Positions 1 to 12,585 of a stretch of 64,000 nucleotides of DNA are shown here, in pieces; position 1 is the stretch's first letter, and each line of letters opens with the position of its first letter. The stretch spans positions 1,652,501-1,716,500 of the forward strand of contig JAZARR010000221.1 of assembly GCA_037389465.1 (NCBI GenBank), in the 5' to 3' direction. The notes beneath the pieces are model-generated. The model did no database searches, was not told the origin of the DNA, and saw nothing but the letters and a program-made list of their open reading frames with translations. This DNA comes from Baylisascaris procyonis (taxonomy: Eukaryota; Nematoda; Chromadorea; Rhabditida; Ascarididae). Position numbers and translations under genes: made by a program.

Positions 1-1357
1 GCTGAGTTCTTCACCCCATTCTCTGCCTATCTTCCTTCCTTCGGCCCACCATCCATATTCTTTTATTCCTATCCATGAAGGCAAATATTATGATGGATTT
101 TCGTGATGACTTTCTGCATTAGCCTTGTGTAGAATTTTGCTCATACCAAAAAAGAGTGAGAGTAGGTTTGCGAGGTCAAACTTATTGAACCCCAATGAAA
201 AGAAAAGCTTTTAAAGTTAGCAGAAACTATCAAAAACGACCTTCTAAAGACGACGAACATAATAGCAGTAAGGATGAAATGAGCGTACTGAATAACGCCA
301 AAGCAGTCCACGCCTTCTTTTGTGCTGACAAAATGTGTATTGAAATGCAGCCTTTCTCTGCAATTGCAAAGGCAGTGGACATACATTCGATGCAGGAAAT
401 GGTTTCTTTGTAAGACAACTTCAATATCCTATAGTTTTATGGTCATTTCTTGCGATTTTTTTTAATGAATTCCCTCAGTGCGAAATACTGCATTTGGTTG
501 TCGCATGACTGAGTAAGGATAGCTGGCAGTACAACGTTGGAAAGAAAATTTTTTCAAACGTGTATGCTGTCTATTTCTCTGATTTTTTCAATTCACGGGC
601 AAGAGAAGCTAAAGAACGGAATTTTAGCTGTTTAGTATAATCCACAGTAGAGTTGCACTGAGGCTATACTCTAATGCCTTTTTTGGAATTCCGACTTCGG
701 CATAAATTTCTAACCAAAAAGCGGAACATCGTAAAAGTGGAACATAAAGGGGATGTAACAGGTGGATGTGAACACATTGTTGGTTAAGTTACTTGGTTGC
801 TTCGTGTCAGTGGAACGTTTGTATGATTTTGCGTGCATATTGCTAGGGGAAAACCGAGGTATTTCGCTTTATTATTAATGAATCGTTTCAAATATTAGCT
901 TTTTCAAATCTGAATATTGGAGTGATGTTTTGTTTATTTACAAAAATATGAATAATTTTTGTTGCAAGCGGGTTGTTGCTTCATCACCACCGAAATATTA
1001 GAGAAAGACGTTTTAAAAAGTTGAAACCTGGCAGCTGTAACGAATATGAAAATGCGATGCATGTTTCATGTGTGCATGATTCGACTGGAAAATCGCCGAT
1101 TTTTGAATGAGCACATCAACAGATGCTGCAGCGGGATGCGTTTCCTGATTCAACGTAATGGCAATACTCGGAAGTAGACTGGTGAAAACCACAACGTAGT
1201 ATTTCAATTAGGTTGTCTAACTGAGACTTATGGCACTAAGCGTTTGATGCGTTTGGCGACTGTTGTTGCGGTTTCTTAGGTCACTCCCAACGCGCACCGC
1301 TATCACTATTAACCAGTCAGTCGTTAGCAAAACACAACATAACGGTTCTTCCACAGC
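1..1357. other. Intergenic stretch, no supported gene
   Basis: It starts with a pyrimidine-rich tract and is AT-rich after that. Open frames of 60-80 codons overlap on both strands around 141-424 without splice-site or composition support, so none is called. Confidence 0.5.
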
Positions 1358-1564
1358 ATGCGGATTTCTTTTATTCTCTCAGTGGTTTTAGTCAATTTAC
1401 CCTTTTTCAAACGCAGAACGAGTCGACGAGAGAGGGGAGGAGAATCATTGGAGGCGATGGATGTGATGGATCATTGCATCTTCTGTGGCATTAATACTGT
1501 ATTAACCACTGCCAGCTGGCCGCTAGTATTCCTGAAATTATGTCAGATGACGTGCAGGAGTTGA
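1358..1564 (+). CDS. Candidate small secreted protein, 68 aa, unrecognised
   Basis: I do not recognise a family. The frame begins at an ATG one base after a good splice acceptor (ttcttccacag|C ATG), a spacing typical of SL trans-spliced nematode genes. The first 17 residues (MRISFILSVVLVNLPFF) look like a signal peptide or membrane anchor. A basic Arg-rich stretch follows, then a tail with four Cys including a CIFC motif. No AATAAA lies just downstream of the stop and the last exon may be missing. It could equally be a chance frame; the acceptor-to-ATG spacing is the main support. Confidence 0.22.
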   Translation: MRISFILSVVLVNLPFFKRRTSRRERGGESLEAMDVMDHCIFCGINTVLTTASWPLVFLKLCQMTCRS

Positions 1565-2530
1565 ATTTTATTTGGATTTAACCTTTTATAACGTGCATAG
1601 AACTCACGACACCAATGCGAAAAGCTACTTTATTTTTAAAATATTGTTAAAAATTTCAAAATCCCGCAATATTGTTGTAATGGAGCAGTAGTCACTTTGC
1701 TTGTACGTAGGAGACAAGTTAACAGGAAGTTTCCTTAATACAGTCAAACACCACTTCCACTCGGAACGTTGCAATAAATTTCAAAGCCTCATAACTTAGT
1801 GTAATGGTCATAAAACTTGATTCCAAGAGCATATGTAGTAGACGGCTAATAACAGTTGGTTATATGCGGACACGAGGTATGATGTGTGAGTGGAAGGTGC
1901 AACTTACGTGCATCTGTAACGCCATCACTGTGCTTGCGAAGATGATACACTCCCCTGTTCTGTAAGATATAGTGTTGTTTTTAAAAGGCTGATAGGGACG
2001 AGATCATTGAGACAATCATTTAGCGATGAGTTGAATTGAAACCTTCTGACTCAAATCTTTATCTCTTTGACTACCAGAGGATGGATTATTATGGTGCTGT
2101 GATAATTTGAAACAAAAGAAGAAAATTGTAGCATGAAGAGGAGGCAATCAGACAACCAACTGAAGTAATTTGGAAAGGAATATGCGCAATAAATTTTTAT
2201 GCAAATTAGAGTAAATTACAAAAAAATTTCTGCAGCACTTTCCCAGTAGTTAGTAGTGACTATCAATGCGACTATCAGTAAATAAATATAAATATTTGCA
2301 TAGTGGTACGGGAAGAGTGGTGTAATTTCATGAATTCTCGAAACTCATCAATTAGGACGTTTCTTCATCCAATTAGAGAATAGCGCATTTTAGTATCCAT
2401 TCAGAACTGAGCACATTTCATTTCTGAAACAGAATTCAGGATTAAACCTCTCATAACTTTATGTTGCGTTGCATTGTTGCATTACATCGGTGACTGAAGA
2501 TATATCCGTTGGTCATGTCATTTAAGTGTT
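1565..2530. other. Intergenic stretch upstream of the TTR-like gene
   Basis: No exon-like segment is visible. It should hold the promoter of the TTR-like gene, but I cannot point to a specific TATA or initiator element. Confidence 0.4.
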
Positions 2531-2544
2531 ATATTCTCAGGAAG
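2531..2544 (+). promoter_or_regulatory. Probable SL trans-splice acceptor of the TTR-like gene
   Basis: The sequence atattctcag|GAAG places an acceptor 4 nt before the ATG at 2545. Such a short 5' leader behind a consensus acceptor, with no plausible coding exon upstream, is the usual layout of spliced-leader acceptors. It also argues against an in-frame upstream ATG at 2509, which lies before the acceptor. Confidence 0.6.
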
Positions 2545-3160
2545 ATGAAGAGGCAATTATGCGTGTTTTTTATTGTGCTGGGCAGTATTTCTGCATTCGG
2601 TTTGCATATTGGTCGCACGCAGAGCGCTGGTGTTAAAGGTATTTTGATGTGCAACGATAAGCCTGCCTCAAAGGTCAAGGTGAAGCTCTACGATGACGAC
2701 CGAGGTTTGATGTTCTTTCATCTACTAACCATTTACAAAATTTTCTAAATGTTTTTTCGTATAGGGTTTGCAATTGCAGCGTCACGCGTTTATCAACACG
2801 TATTATTTGGTCTCTTCTTTGATCATCTTCTGTTCCTTTTTTTTAATTTTGCCGATCACAGTTTAGGTCAACATGGAGGTGTAAATGATCAATATACAGG
2901 GTGACCCAGAAGTAACAGTGTGCTGTTGATGGAGATGTAACTCTACGAGTTTTGAATCCTTCTGGAAAATTTTCAAAAATTTTATTTGAAGGCAGTCATA
3001 ATTGAATATTGCAATAAACACTGATCAACGCAATTCCATCTGAGCGCCATGGAGCTCCATTACGCCTGACTGCGAGATGCATCCTCAGCAGTACTCCTTT
3101 CTTCAAAGTTAGTGAGAGCAGTCTGATCACTCTGGAGTCGGGCAGTGAGGTGAGAAAATG

Positions 3161-3197
<37 letters not shown>

Positions 3198-6100
3198 ACT
3201 TCATTACTTCGGAACGGGATGAGTTTTACCAGGCATTGACTACAGGAACACATTTTCATGGTGAAACTCTATTATGTATAGAAGGACCTCGTCGAAGCAC
3301 CTGAACATTTTCTCACGCTCGCCCGACTCAGAGTGATCAAGACTGCTGTCACAAAGTTTGAAGAAAGGAGTACTGTTGAGGATGCATCTCGCAGTCAGAC
3401 GTAATGGAGCTCCATGGCGCTCAGATGGAATTGCGTTGATCAGTGTTTATTGCAATATTCAATTATGACTGCCTTCAAATAAAATTTTTGAAAATTTTCC
3501 AGAAGGATTGAAAACTCGTAGAGTTACATCTCCATCAACAGCACACTCTTACTTCTGGGTCATCCTGTATACGTGGTTTTCTAGTCGTACCTCAGATAAC
3601 GTTGACGAAAGGGTAAAAGTGCTTGTAATCTTCTGTATTAGGTAGAAAATGCGCGCAAAGGTTAATCTGATAGATATGCATTCGACAGGCATTCTCATGA
3701 GTTTACCGTAGTAGACTTGACACAAAAGAAGCTGCTTGCTTCTGGATTAAGGATCTTCAGGATCAGTAAAATGATAAGAAAATAATCATTACTATCATTT
3801 CAGTTGATTTGCCCGCAATAAGCGCTTAGTATAAACATTCAATGAAAACTGACTAAGAACAGGCAATTTTATACAACAGGCACCACCATTTGTTGATGAG
3901 AAAATCGTTTGCATTTTTTGAAGAGTGCAAGCGCTACTCTTACCATAGAGACATATTACTGTTATATATTTTCTTTATTTTACACGAGACGAATTGTGGT
4001 GCCTTTGTTATGCAACTGTGAGAATTATTTCAAAAGCGCTGTATGTTTTCCTCTAGGATGTTAGATTTGTCGAATTTTTAAGAAATGTTTATTAAAATAT
4101 TTGACTCGATTCATTAGAGATTTTTTGAAGACTATTGGTGGAGCTTTGACGATGTCGGCTATGTGCAGGAAGCTTCCATAGAAAATCCGAGAGAATGATG
4201 CATTGCTGAAGAAATTTTTTCCAAATATGGCAATTTTCCCTTCGGTACCAAAAGTTTCCGATCTTTTTATTTGCAGATAGTAAAATTTCCGGACCATATT
4301 ATTACAATTAACGTACCGCCTTCCTGATACATAAATTACAGAATTCGAGCTCGCCTAGCTCTGTCACAGCTCGCTTTACACAATTTTCCAAAATTTTTTA
4401 TTCAGTCTTCGAGATAAAAAGCTGACGTCCTAAGAAAAAAGAGCATTTTCGAAATCCACCGTCGTTAATTGACCAAGAATATTTTGCGCCAATCTAAATG
4501 ACAACATTTTCATCTCCCTAGAAATTTATTATTTGTTTATCGCTTTGGTCATCGAACTGTCTACAGCTTGCTTGTGATCTACAGCTTGGTCGCTATGACT
4601 TTTTTAAATTTCAAGGAAGAATCCGCAGATGTTGGAATCGTTAGTGATCATAAGGAAAGTAACACTGCTTTCATTTCATAAGCTGGCGCCATCACATATA
4701 TATTTAAAGTTAGCGTTACCACGTGCGCTTACGGAATTTAGCTACACATCTAGAGAGCTGTTTGCAGCCGTTTGCTTCCTATAAAAAACGGATAATTTCG
4801 TTGCAGGAATAGACACGGATGACCTTCTTGATGAAGGAAAAACTGATCAGAGTGGTCATTTCGAACTGAAAGGGTATACACATGAAATCACAACCATCGA
4901 CCCCAAACTTAATATCTATCACGACTGCGAAGATGGACTCAAAGTTTGTTAGCTTTCTACCTTGTACACTTCGCAGATGATTGTGTGCTGCGTTAGGGAA
5001 TGAACTAATGGAAAAGACTGTAGGAGGAGATGGCATAGTTTGCATTTTTGCATTTCGCCCACCAAATCAACCAATCTCAGAATTCGCCAACAAATAATAA
5101 AGCATTGTGGGATGTGTAAGTATTTTTTGGCCGATCGAAACACTCACATAATACTCTTTTAGAAAATTCATTTCCTTTGCCTATGCGACTGGTGTAATAT
5201 AGAGTGGGATCGGCTTGCAAAATTATGCAAATTCTTTGACACGTCAGAGCGTTTATAACTTGTTTCATGGCTGATCGATCAACTTGGAAGCTAGACAGTT
5301 AAATTTCATAACTATCAAGCTTTATTCGTTCTCAACGGTAACTTGCGGGTGAACAGATAGTTATATATTTATGAACAGATATGATTTTGTCGTTTGGAAG
5401 ATCGCCTAAGAAATTCACCTCCACAAATAAATGCAACGTTTCTTCTCCATTAAAGTTTCGAACTCTGCATTGTGGAGAGGATATTTTTAAATTCCGTAGT
5501 AAAATGACGATACTAACGGTGAAGACATTATATAGGAAGATAGCAACAAAGCAAATATGTCGTCCGTGCAGTTTGCTTGTGTGCAAAGTTGCATATACAG
5601 ATGTGCTTTCGTGTGTGTGTACCCATTCGATAATTTCAACTTGCAATCACCTATTGCCAAATGAACTCGAGTTCCTAAATATGACATGAATTTGCATGCA
5701 TTGCACAGCTGATCGCTTGGTTTTAACGCTATTTGATCGGCATTTTACTTCTTGTTGAGTCACAAAAACGATCATTTGTAGAGGATTCATAAATGTGGCT
5801 CGATTATCTAAAATACAAATGCTTCTTTGCTTCCACCCAATTGTTTTTTTGGAAATTTATGAAGCGATCCGATTAGCACAGCTGCAAATGCGCATATTGC
5901 GCTCTTTCTGCTGGCACGGTTTTTATCCTTCTTCAGCTGACTCATTTTGCATGCCTTCTTTCATGCACCGATCTTTCGAATTCATTTGCAGGAATGCGTC
6001 GGCAGTTCATCCAATACGTTTATCCATTACGATTAAAGCTTTTATTCTATCAGCAGCAAACGTAAAGTGGTTAATAGGCTTTTTAGTAGGCTTGAAATTT

Positions 6101-6599
6101 AATGCTGATGATGAACACTTCAAACACCTTGATAAACGATTCATTATTATTCTGTCAATTGCTCAGTAGCCGTTAAAACCGTTGTGTTCTGGCCAATGTG
6201 ACAATTACGCTTTTGGCCAGTGTTTTTTATTGATCGATTTGTCTTCTTAACTCTCAAAAATGCTTCGATGTTTAAATTTTCAGGTTAATGAGCTTTGTAG
6301 AAAGCAGGCCAAAAAGCGTCACTGATGAAGCAGTCGAATTGATCTTCCAGGAGTTGATGTACTTTTTTAGTTGAAATAACTTCGATGAGAAAATAATCTA
6401 AGTAAGGCTCATTACTCATTTAGTATTTCTATGGATGATTTGATCGAGAGAGTTATTGCAGCCATGTCAACGTAAAGTAACGATTTATATCCCGGACAAA
6501 TTCGTTTATTCTGGAAAGACGCCGAAGACATTATACGATGCGGGCACCATCCAACTGGCTGGCAAATTCAAAGGTGAAACTCGTGACTGTCTTAATTGA
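2545..6599 (+). CDS. Transthyretin-like (TTR) family secreted protein, 144 aa
   Basis: Three exons join in phase: 2545-2704, 4807-4943 and 6462-6599 (435 nt with the TGA). The start is an ATG 4 nt after a trans-splice-type acceptor. Residues 1 to about 20 form a signal peptide (MKRQLCVFFIVLGSISAFGL). The TTR-like domain follows: GVKGILMCNDKPASKVKV, a YDDDRG-IDTDDLLDEGKTDQSGHFELKG strand block, a DCEDG motif, then PCQRKVTIYIPDKFV, with RDCLN at the end. Four Cys of the mature chain sit where nematode TTR proteins carry them, and the length matches the family (about 135-150 aa). Members are secreted, abundant in parasite excretory-secretory products, and mostly of unknown ligand. Donors are gtttga and gtttgt; both acceptors are TTGCAG. 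Introns of 2.1 and 1.5 kb are long for the family; the first carries a MITE. The subfamily number cannot be assigned by eye, so no symbol is given. Confidence 0.93.
2895..3569. mobile_element. Palindromic mariner-type MITE (fold-back element)
   Basis: Two arms, 2895-3160 and 3306-3569, are inverted copies over about 265 bp with only scattered mismatches and a few small gaps. The tips read TACAGGGTGACCCAGAAGTAA and, inverted, TACAGGATGACCCAGAAGTAA. The element is flanked by TA on both sides (2893-2894 and 3570-3571), the target-site duplication of Tc1/mariner transposons. No transposase is encoded, so it is non-autonomous. The central loop holds a (TA)n array. It lies in intron 1 of the TTR-like gene. 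Confidence 0.88.
3163..3195. repeat. (TA)n microsatellite in the MITE loop
   Basis: About 16 TA units are uninterrupted between the two MITE arms. Its position at the centre of symmetry suggests slippage expansion at the hairpin tip. Confidence 0.9.
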
Positions 6600-9450
6600 A
6601 CGACAATTCATTTCAATTTCATTCCTTGTTTCAATTATCTCTGTTCAATTATTGCAACAGTAAATTATTAATATCGATTTCTTATAAGACTCTTCTCATC
6701 AGACATATTGTCGACGATCATTAGTGCTACTTCGGATCAAATTTTAATGCTGATTAATGATTGCACTGGCTGGGTAGAGTTGTTTCGAGATCGCAGTGAG
6801 AGCAGTTTAATACGGAGAATCGAACGGAAACAAAGCCACAGTTCTATCTGCTGAAAAGAAACCTGCAGCTCGTAGATTATCAAAACATGGTTTAAGAAAT
6901 GTTGTAAGTTCGGTGGATTGTAGCTTCAATTGCGGCAACTTAGCGATTCGTTCGTCTACTCAATCAAGTGTTGAAACATGCCGAAATATGTATTGACTCT
7001 TAAAGAACGAGACCATGACTATCTAATGCCATTGAATGGAAAGCAGTTCATGATTGCTCTACTAAAGAAACAAATGCTGTTTGGTACTTGATGAATGACA
7101 TTTAAAGAGAGTTTGTCTAGTTTGTTTGTTCACAAAGTTTATAGGCTGGAAGAAGAAAGATTCATTTGAAGTTCATTATCTGACGTATTCGATGAACTCT
7201 CAGACTGCTGCATTAACTGCTTCGAATTTATCACTTTCACTGTGGTTCAGATCTCGAATTTTAGATCGAGCAATTAATTATTGCACAATTATGACATATT
7301 TTTTCGAATAAAGACGCTCGTTCATGTTCCTTAAAATAAAATGGCAAAAAATAAGATATGCCCTCTTCGTTCACAACAGCTCTCAATAACAAATACCAAC
7401 TTTCCCAACATCTCTTTTTCTGCCGCCCTGCCATTGAAATTCTGCGCAGTTCTTGAAGCTGCATCAGATCACATGAAGTAAAAATAATTGACTACAACAG
7501 AATGTTGGGAACCCGAAATATAGGAATTGTCATCAGCAATTCAATCACCATCTTCGAACAACGTTGAAAAACATTGCCGTTGCAGGTCGGTGACGGTTTC
7601 AGAAATGAGAAAAGGCGGAAGGAGAGAAAGGGGAGGGGTGGACGATGCTCGCATCTGCTAAGACGCCAAATGAAGCATAGAGAACCGCTTAGCCCAAATA
7701 GCTGAAATTTTAGGGGAACAAAACTCAACGACGCTGGACGACTAACTCACTGAGATCGTCGTGCCGTTACTGTGGGTGCTGTTTAGCTTTAAGAAGCTTT
7801 TTCACTCACACCTGCGCATGTTGTTTACTTTGTAAGTTGCTGTGATTTGAGCAAAAAGATGCTAACCTCTATCTCACTTTTCTTCCCCCTCTCTCATCCC
7901 TGCAACCTATCACAAGCAAAGTTTATATCGCTTCTTTACTGCATTGTTGATTGATAGGGATCAGCGTTTTCTGTTATATGATCGCCAATTTTAAGAGATT
8001 TTTCTATGCCTTCTACTATGGCACCCACATATTTCCGCCATGAACGAGAAGTCGTTCTGTTAGTCCGTTTCGTTGTGGTATTATTGTTCCCATTTGCTGC
8101 ACTTTTAGTTTTTTAGAGTAATAAGTGCAATATCTGTAACTTTTACACTGCAATCTTGTCAAAACCAAAGACCGTCTGTCTTCAGCTGAGAACATTCGTT
8201 TCTCTCTAATAATCTCTCTGTGAGCATCGCGAAAAATGAAAGTCAGTAGTAAGCTCAGTGTTTGGGGAGCCTTCTGATGAAGATGAGGCATTAGTGTAAA
8301 CAATGGGAATAAAAACAAATGCATAAAAATTGAAGCATCTTTGTCATTGAAGAATATCGATTTGATGAAGGCAGATGCAGCGAGAATGCTAAATCGAAAG
8401 ATGAAAACCGATGAATGCTTCCAAATTCTTAAAGTTTTTGAAGAGTGATAATGTTGAAGTGTTATGAAATATTAGCGCTCCATTGAGTATTTTGCAATTT
8501 GCTCACAGCGTTTAGACAACTAACCATTGTTCGAATGGCGTCTCGAGGGAAGCTAGAGCTTGCATTAGCAAATAACTGAACTTTTCAAATCGCGATTATT
8601 TATTATTCTCTATTTAGAACAAGCAAATACCAATACCGATAGATCAAAGTAAAGCAGTGATGAAAATAAGGTAAGTGAATGTTGAGCACATTTGAACGTT
8701 ATTGGATTTGTGCTGTCTCATGTCAGAACCATTCGTCAGGGAAAAAGTTGCCAATCGCTATTAAGAAGTTTTGGGATATTTCCACAAATGCTTTAAATAG
8801 TGAATATCTAGTGTTTTTTCAATTATCATGATTCTTTACTGATGATTCATTGATTAATATTGAGTTTAAATTTTAATTAAATACGCTGCTTCAGAGAAAT
8901 TGCTCAAATTCTCAGCAGTAATTCTTTTACAAAAGAGTTGTCATTTTTCTAATTTCTCTTTTTATGAAAGTATTGCGTTCTCCATTTGCTCGGTGCATTC
9001 GCTCTAAGGAATCGGATACAATCAATAAAATCATAAAATAAATTCTGTGAATAATTCAAACGATATGAAGTGTACATATGATTCATCGTTGAAAAGAATG
9101 TAATTGAGAAAAAACTTCGTCGGCAGCATCGCGTCGAATGAACTCAATATATGCACTTGACTTTGATATAGTGTGTTGTCACTCTCGTCGAGACCAAATT
9201 TAATAACAAATAAAAGAGGCAAATTTGACCTTTAAAATGCGGTATTTGAATGGACATACTGCACATAAATATGTCTCTTTTCTCGTATACCGATCATACT
9301 GAAGCTGGCCAGTTTATTTCGAATCTCCATTTCTTAAAAAAAGTAGCCTATCACCTTCAGTTTTTGCCGTTTTCGAGTCGATAAACTTTAGTAAATATTT
9401 AAGCAAACTCAAACGTATCTGATATTTGAATAAGCCGCAATATCTATTGA
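6600..9450. other. Intergenic stretch downstream of the TTR-like gene
   Basis: Frames up to about 100 codons occur on the minus strand (7492-7728 and 8016-8324). They lack poly(A) signals and convincing exon chains. One minus-strand acceptor (aaaatttcag, about 7699) opens a frame, but I see no matching donor. Confidence 0.35.
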
Positions 9451-9516
9451 TGACGTGTGCTGTGTGTTGAAACCTTTCAAAGTGAGGAATTCAAATTTCA
9501 GATTCAATCACCGAAC

Positions 9517-9831
9517 ATGGAATATTTTTCATTCTTCATGGTTTCACTCTTCATCACTTTTTGGGACGTATTATATTGCAATTCCTCTCACTTCAGACTG
9601 CGCTTTTTTGAGGGGAAGTATATCCATCATTGTATTACTATTGTATCGAGACACTTGACGTCCTTGAGACCAAGATGTTTGTGTTTACAGCAAAGAGCAT
9701 CTTGTTTCGCGAGGTACTTTAGCTATGATACATTTGCGCCTCGAGACCTTCATATCCAGAGCACTCGCTTATGCTATCTGCTTCCAGGAGCATTTGCATC
9801 ACTGATGCTTATGCCCCAGGAGATTTTTTAG
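9517..9831 (+). CDS. Candidate 104-aa protein with N-terminal hydrophobic segment
   Basis: A good acceptor (gaattcaaatttcag) lies about 15 nt before the ATG, which could be a trans-splice site. The protein begins with a signal-peptide-like segment (MEYFSFFMVSLFITFWDVLY), then a Cys- and Arg-containing region ending FASLMLMPQEIF. A second frame is open over half of the same interval and I recognise no domain, so this is a weak call. Confidence 0.2.
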   Translation: MEYFSFFMVSLFITFWDVLYCNSSHFRLRFFEGKYIHHCITIVSRHLTSLRPRCLCLQQRASCFARYFSYDTFAPRDLHIQSTRLCYLLPGAFASLMLMPQEIF

Positions 9832-9874
9832 CTCCGTTGTATCGTGAACACTACAATCACAGAAAATTTTCATG

Positions 9875-10117
9875 TTAAACATGTAAACGACAACTTCGAT
9901 TCTTGCGCCCGTAGAAAGTGCAGCAAAAGCTATTTGCGTTAGAGGACATCGGTCGGGCAAAAATGTTTATGACGCTATAGGCAGCGTCACCGACAAAAAC
10001 TTGCACATTTGGAGGTTTTGGTCGGAGGTATATTGCATCAGAACTCAAGGTGGGAAGTGTCAGCAATGAGAGGAGAAAAACTTTATAGACATGAGGTGGT
10101 ATCGACAGCAATGATCC
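9875..10117 (-). CDS. Candidate terminal exon, secreted Cys-containing protein
   Basis: Reading the minus strand, an acceptor (ggcaacttttacag) opens an 80-codon frame in phase 0. It starts with a hydrophobic stretch (VFLLSLLTLPTLSS), continues with YLRPKPPNVQVFVGDAAYS, and ends in a Cys/basic tail (FCCTFYGRKNRSCRLHV). A canonical ATG is absent from the frame start, so it would be a 3' exon rather than a whole gene. No AATAAA follows closely. The family is not recognised. Confidence 0.25.
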   Translation of the reverse strand, partial: GSLLSIPPHVYKVFLLSLLTLPTLSSDAIYLRPKPPNVQVFVGDAAYSVINIFARPMSSNANSFCCTFYGRKNRSCRLHV

Positions 10118-12048
10118 CTGTAAAAGTTGCCTTTGATTATTTACTCAAAAAATAGAAGATGTGAGCGCTGGATTATAACTGCATAATAGGGGATGACAAT
10201 TGATGAAATGCGTATTAGAGAGCCAAAGAATATTGATATTTTGATGACTTGAGTGATAAAACGAGCGATCAGTGCATACTCTATTCCCCGCTCATTTGAA
10301 AAGAACCAACTGAAGAACGCTAATGAAAACTGCTTCTAAGCGAAGAAAAAGCTTTTGACGATAAATTTGAAGAACTTTAATATCACTCTGCGTTATAATA
10401 AATTTTTTGCGTCCGAGGGATCCAAGAAAAAAAATGTTATCAAGATCTCACAGAAGGTAGCGGATACTTCCTAGAATTTATTGGCTGTTGCAATGTTGAG
10501 TTGGATTTGTAATCCTTATGACATGAAGACGAAATGAAACACTGGAAATTCTTAAGCATTCAAAACCCTTTTTTATATCCCTCTGTACAAATAAATTTAA
10601 ACGATAGACGAGCATAGTGGAATCAGCGTCGCTAAGTTTTCAGCGATGCGAGTTTTCGGCTAGGTGAAAAAGAAATTTGAAACTTGTAACATAACGACCT
10701 GTTAATCTTACTCTCTAATTGTAATACAGCAGTAAACTTAAATCGTCTACCGTAGAGCGAAATAAAAGAGCGCTTCAATCGATATGTGGGACATCACAAG
10801 CTTTTGAGTGCTATATTTTCTTCGCAATTTGATATCATTCTCTAAAACCTCATGAGAATAGAGAGCACAGTTCGAGAATCGTATGCTTGCAGATGGCAAC
10901 CTTTATCGTTGAGCGGCACACACACGTCCAGCCATCGTTGTTCTTCTGAAGGCCATGCAACTCGAGCGTTTTCACGCGTATTTTTCAAAATTGGCCTGAT
11001 AAATTATAAATTCAGTAATTGTATATTAAGAAAACATAAAACATAAGAAACTTCTGCGATGTGCGTTGGACCCTAGCAATGAGAAAAAAGAACTCTAAGG
11101 CAGCAAAATATGTCCTATTTGGAGCGTTCATATTGCTAATAGTGGAGCATTAAATTAGATGAAGAGATTGTGCGAGAGTGCAATCTGTAATTTATGAGAT
11201 CTAATATTGCAAAGGGGAGTCGCTAGCAAGCAGAAATGTCTAAATGTTTCCAGCATGACACATATGCATCGCTGTGTAACATTGAAATAGTAATGCGCAA
11301 ATGCCTGTTCACTAAAAACCTGACTTAAAGTATCAAGAATTAGAACATTATAAATTGAGCATATAGAAGAAGGTAAGACCAATGAAGATAGAAAAAATAG
11401 CGGAATTAGGCAGAAAAAATTTGACAGAAAATAAAATAGAACTACATGGAGCAACGGATTGGGAAGAAAAATGGTGTAGTCAGAAAGAGAGACAAGCCCC
11501 GTTTGGTGGAAGAGTTAAGTACGAAGTTAACAAGAAAGAGATGGTGAAAATTTCCTTCTTCATTGAACACTGTGGTCACTGGCAGTTAAGGCTAATAAAC
11601 CATATGATGTCGCCAAACCGTTTGTAGCCAATATGCTTACTTATATGGTTTCAACTAATATGATTAGGAAGCATGTGTATAAAAGTATTACACAGCAAAG
11701 TGTCGCCTTAATAGACATAGAACGGTAAGGGAGAGAGAATGGGAGTAGAAGGGAGGGAAAGAGAAGACAAAAATGCCTCTTTTAAATCCAGCCGATAGTC
11801 CATACTTTTCGTTAACCGGTGCATCGTCGTGCTCACTTTCTCCAGATTTCTCGAACACCATGAATTTGTGAAAAATTCATTGTTTCCAAACTGTCTCGTT
11901 CCACTATTTTGTTGCAGAAGAGATCGTAAGCTCAAAAGAGAATAGAATTAAATATTCCACTCAGTTATATCTGGAATTAATAAAATACCAGCATTTTCAG
12001 CAAGTTCATTAGCAATATTACTTCATGATAATGACAGATTCCTCAGAT
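10118..12048. other. Intergenic or intronic stretch
   Basis: Two plus-strand segments deserve mention but not a call. One is about 10894-10980, after a tgcttgcag acceptor. The other is a Lys/Glu-rich frame at 11382-11627. A minus-strand frame at 11708-11935 has no good acceptor. Confidence 0.3.
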
Positions 12049-12150
12049 AACCGTTAATGACTCATTGGACGCCGTGAATTGTTCGAAAACTTGTGGCAAA
12101 GTACCAAAAATAGAAGGCAAAGTGCAGGTCGAAACGTTGACATGTTAGGA
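12049..12150 (+). CDS. Candidate exon with two Cys, unrecognised
   Basis: The acceptor gacagattcctcag opens a phase-0 frame reading ITVNDSLDAVNCSKTCGKV and on through KIEGKVQ. A possible donor (CAG|gtcgaa) sits just before the frame closes. It could belong to the same plus-strand transcript as the terminal exon at 13100, but the phases do not join directly, so an intermediate exon would be required. Confidence 0.25.
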
Positions 12151-12585
12151 CTTATTCCTTTAGCCCAATCTTAACTCATTTTCATCTTCTTTAAGTGTGA
12201 TTGTTTATGCATGTTTAAAGCATCTTTAGGCAAGTATTTTGTTACCAGTGGTTCCAGTGTAAAGTCGTTGTTGCTTACAATATTCTTAGGACAATGCAAG
12301 AATGCAGTTGTGCGAGGGCAATTTTATTAATGTAAGAGTTAGGTGACAGTTTTTAGTTTTTCTCGATCTATATATTCGAGTTCATTAGTGGTTTTCAAAT
12401 CTAAATAGCCAACTCGATTGGCCATCAAGATGTGCACCCATTTTCTTCAGCTGCTTCGTTCTTGCGGATTAAGTTTTGCAGCGATGTGCTTCTTCCACCC
12501 GAATGCATTAATTATCCCAATTTCGTGTAAAATCATTCAATAAATCGATTACAATCAAAAATGCGCGAGTTTTACCACTGATCGT

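Noticed and set aside
2996..3259. 87-codon minus-strand ORF
   Set aside because: It lies inside the MITE and its Tyr-Ile run is the (TA)n loop; no transposase signature.
5795..6169. 124-codon plus-strand ORF
   Set aside because: It is wholly inside intron 2 of the TTR-like gene, with no recognised domain and no splice context of its own.
6284..6378. Exon-like segment after ttaaattttcag (ATGAGCTTTGTAGAAAGC...)
   Set aside because: It is inside TTR intron 2. Including it would break the well-supported join of exons 2 and 3; the acceptor is probably cryptic.
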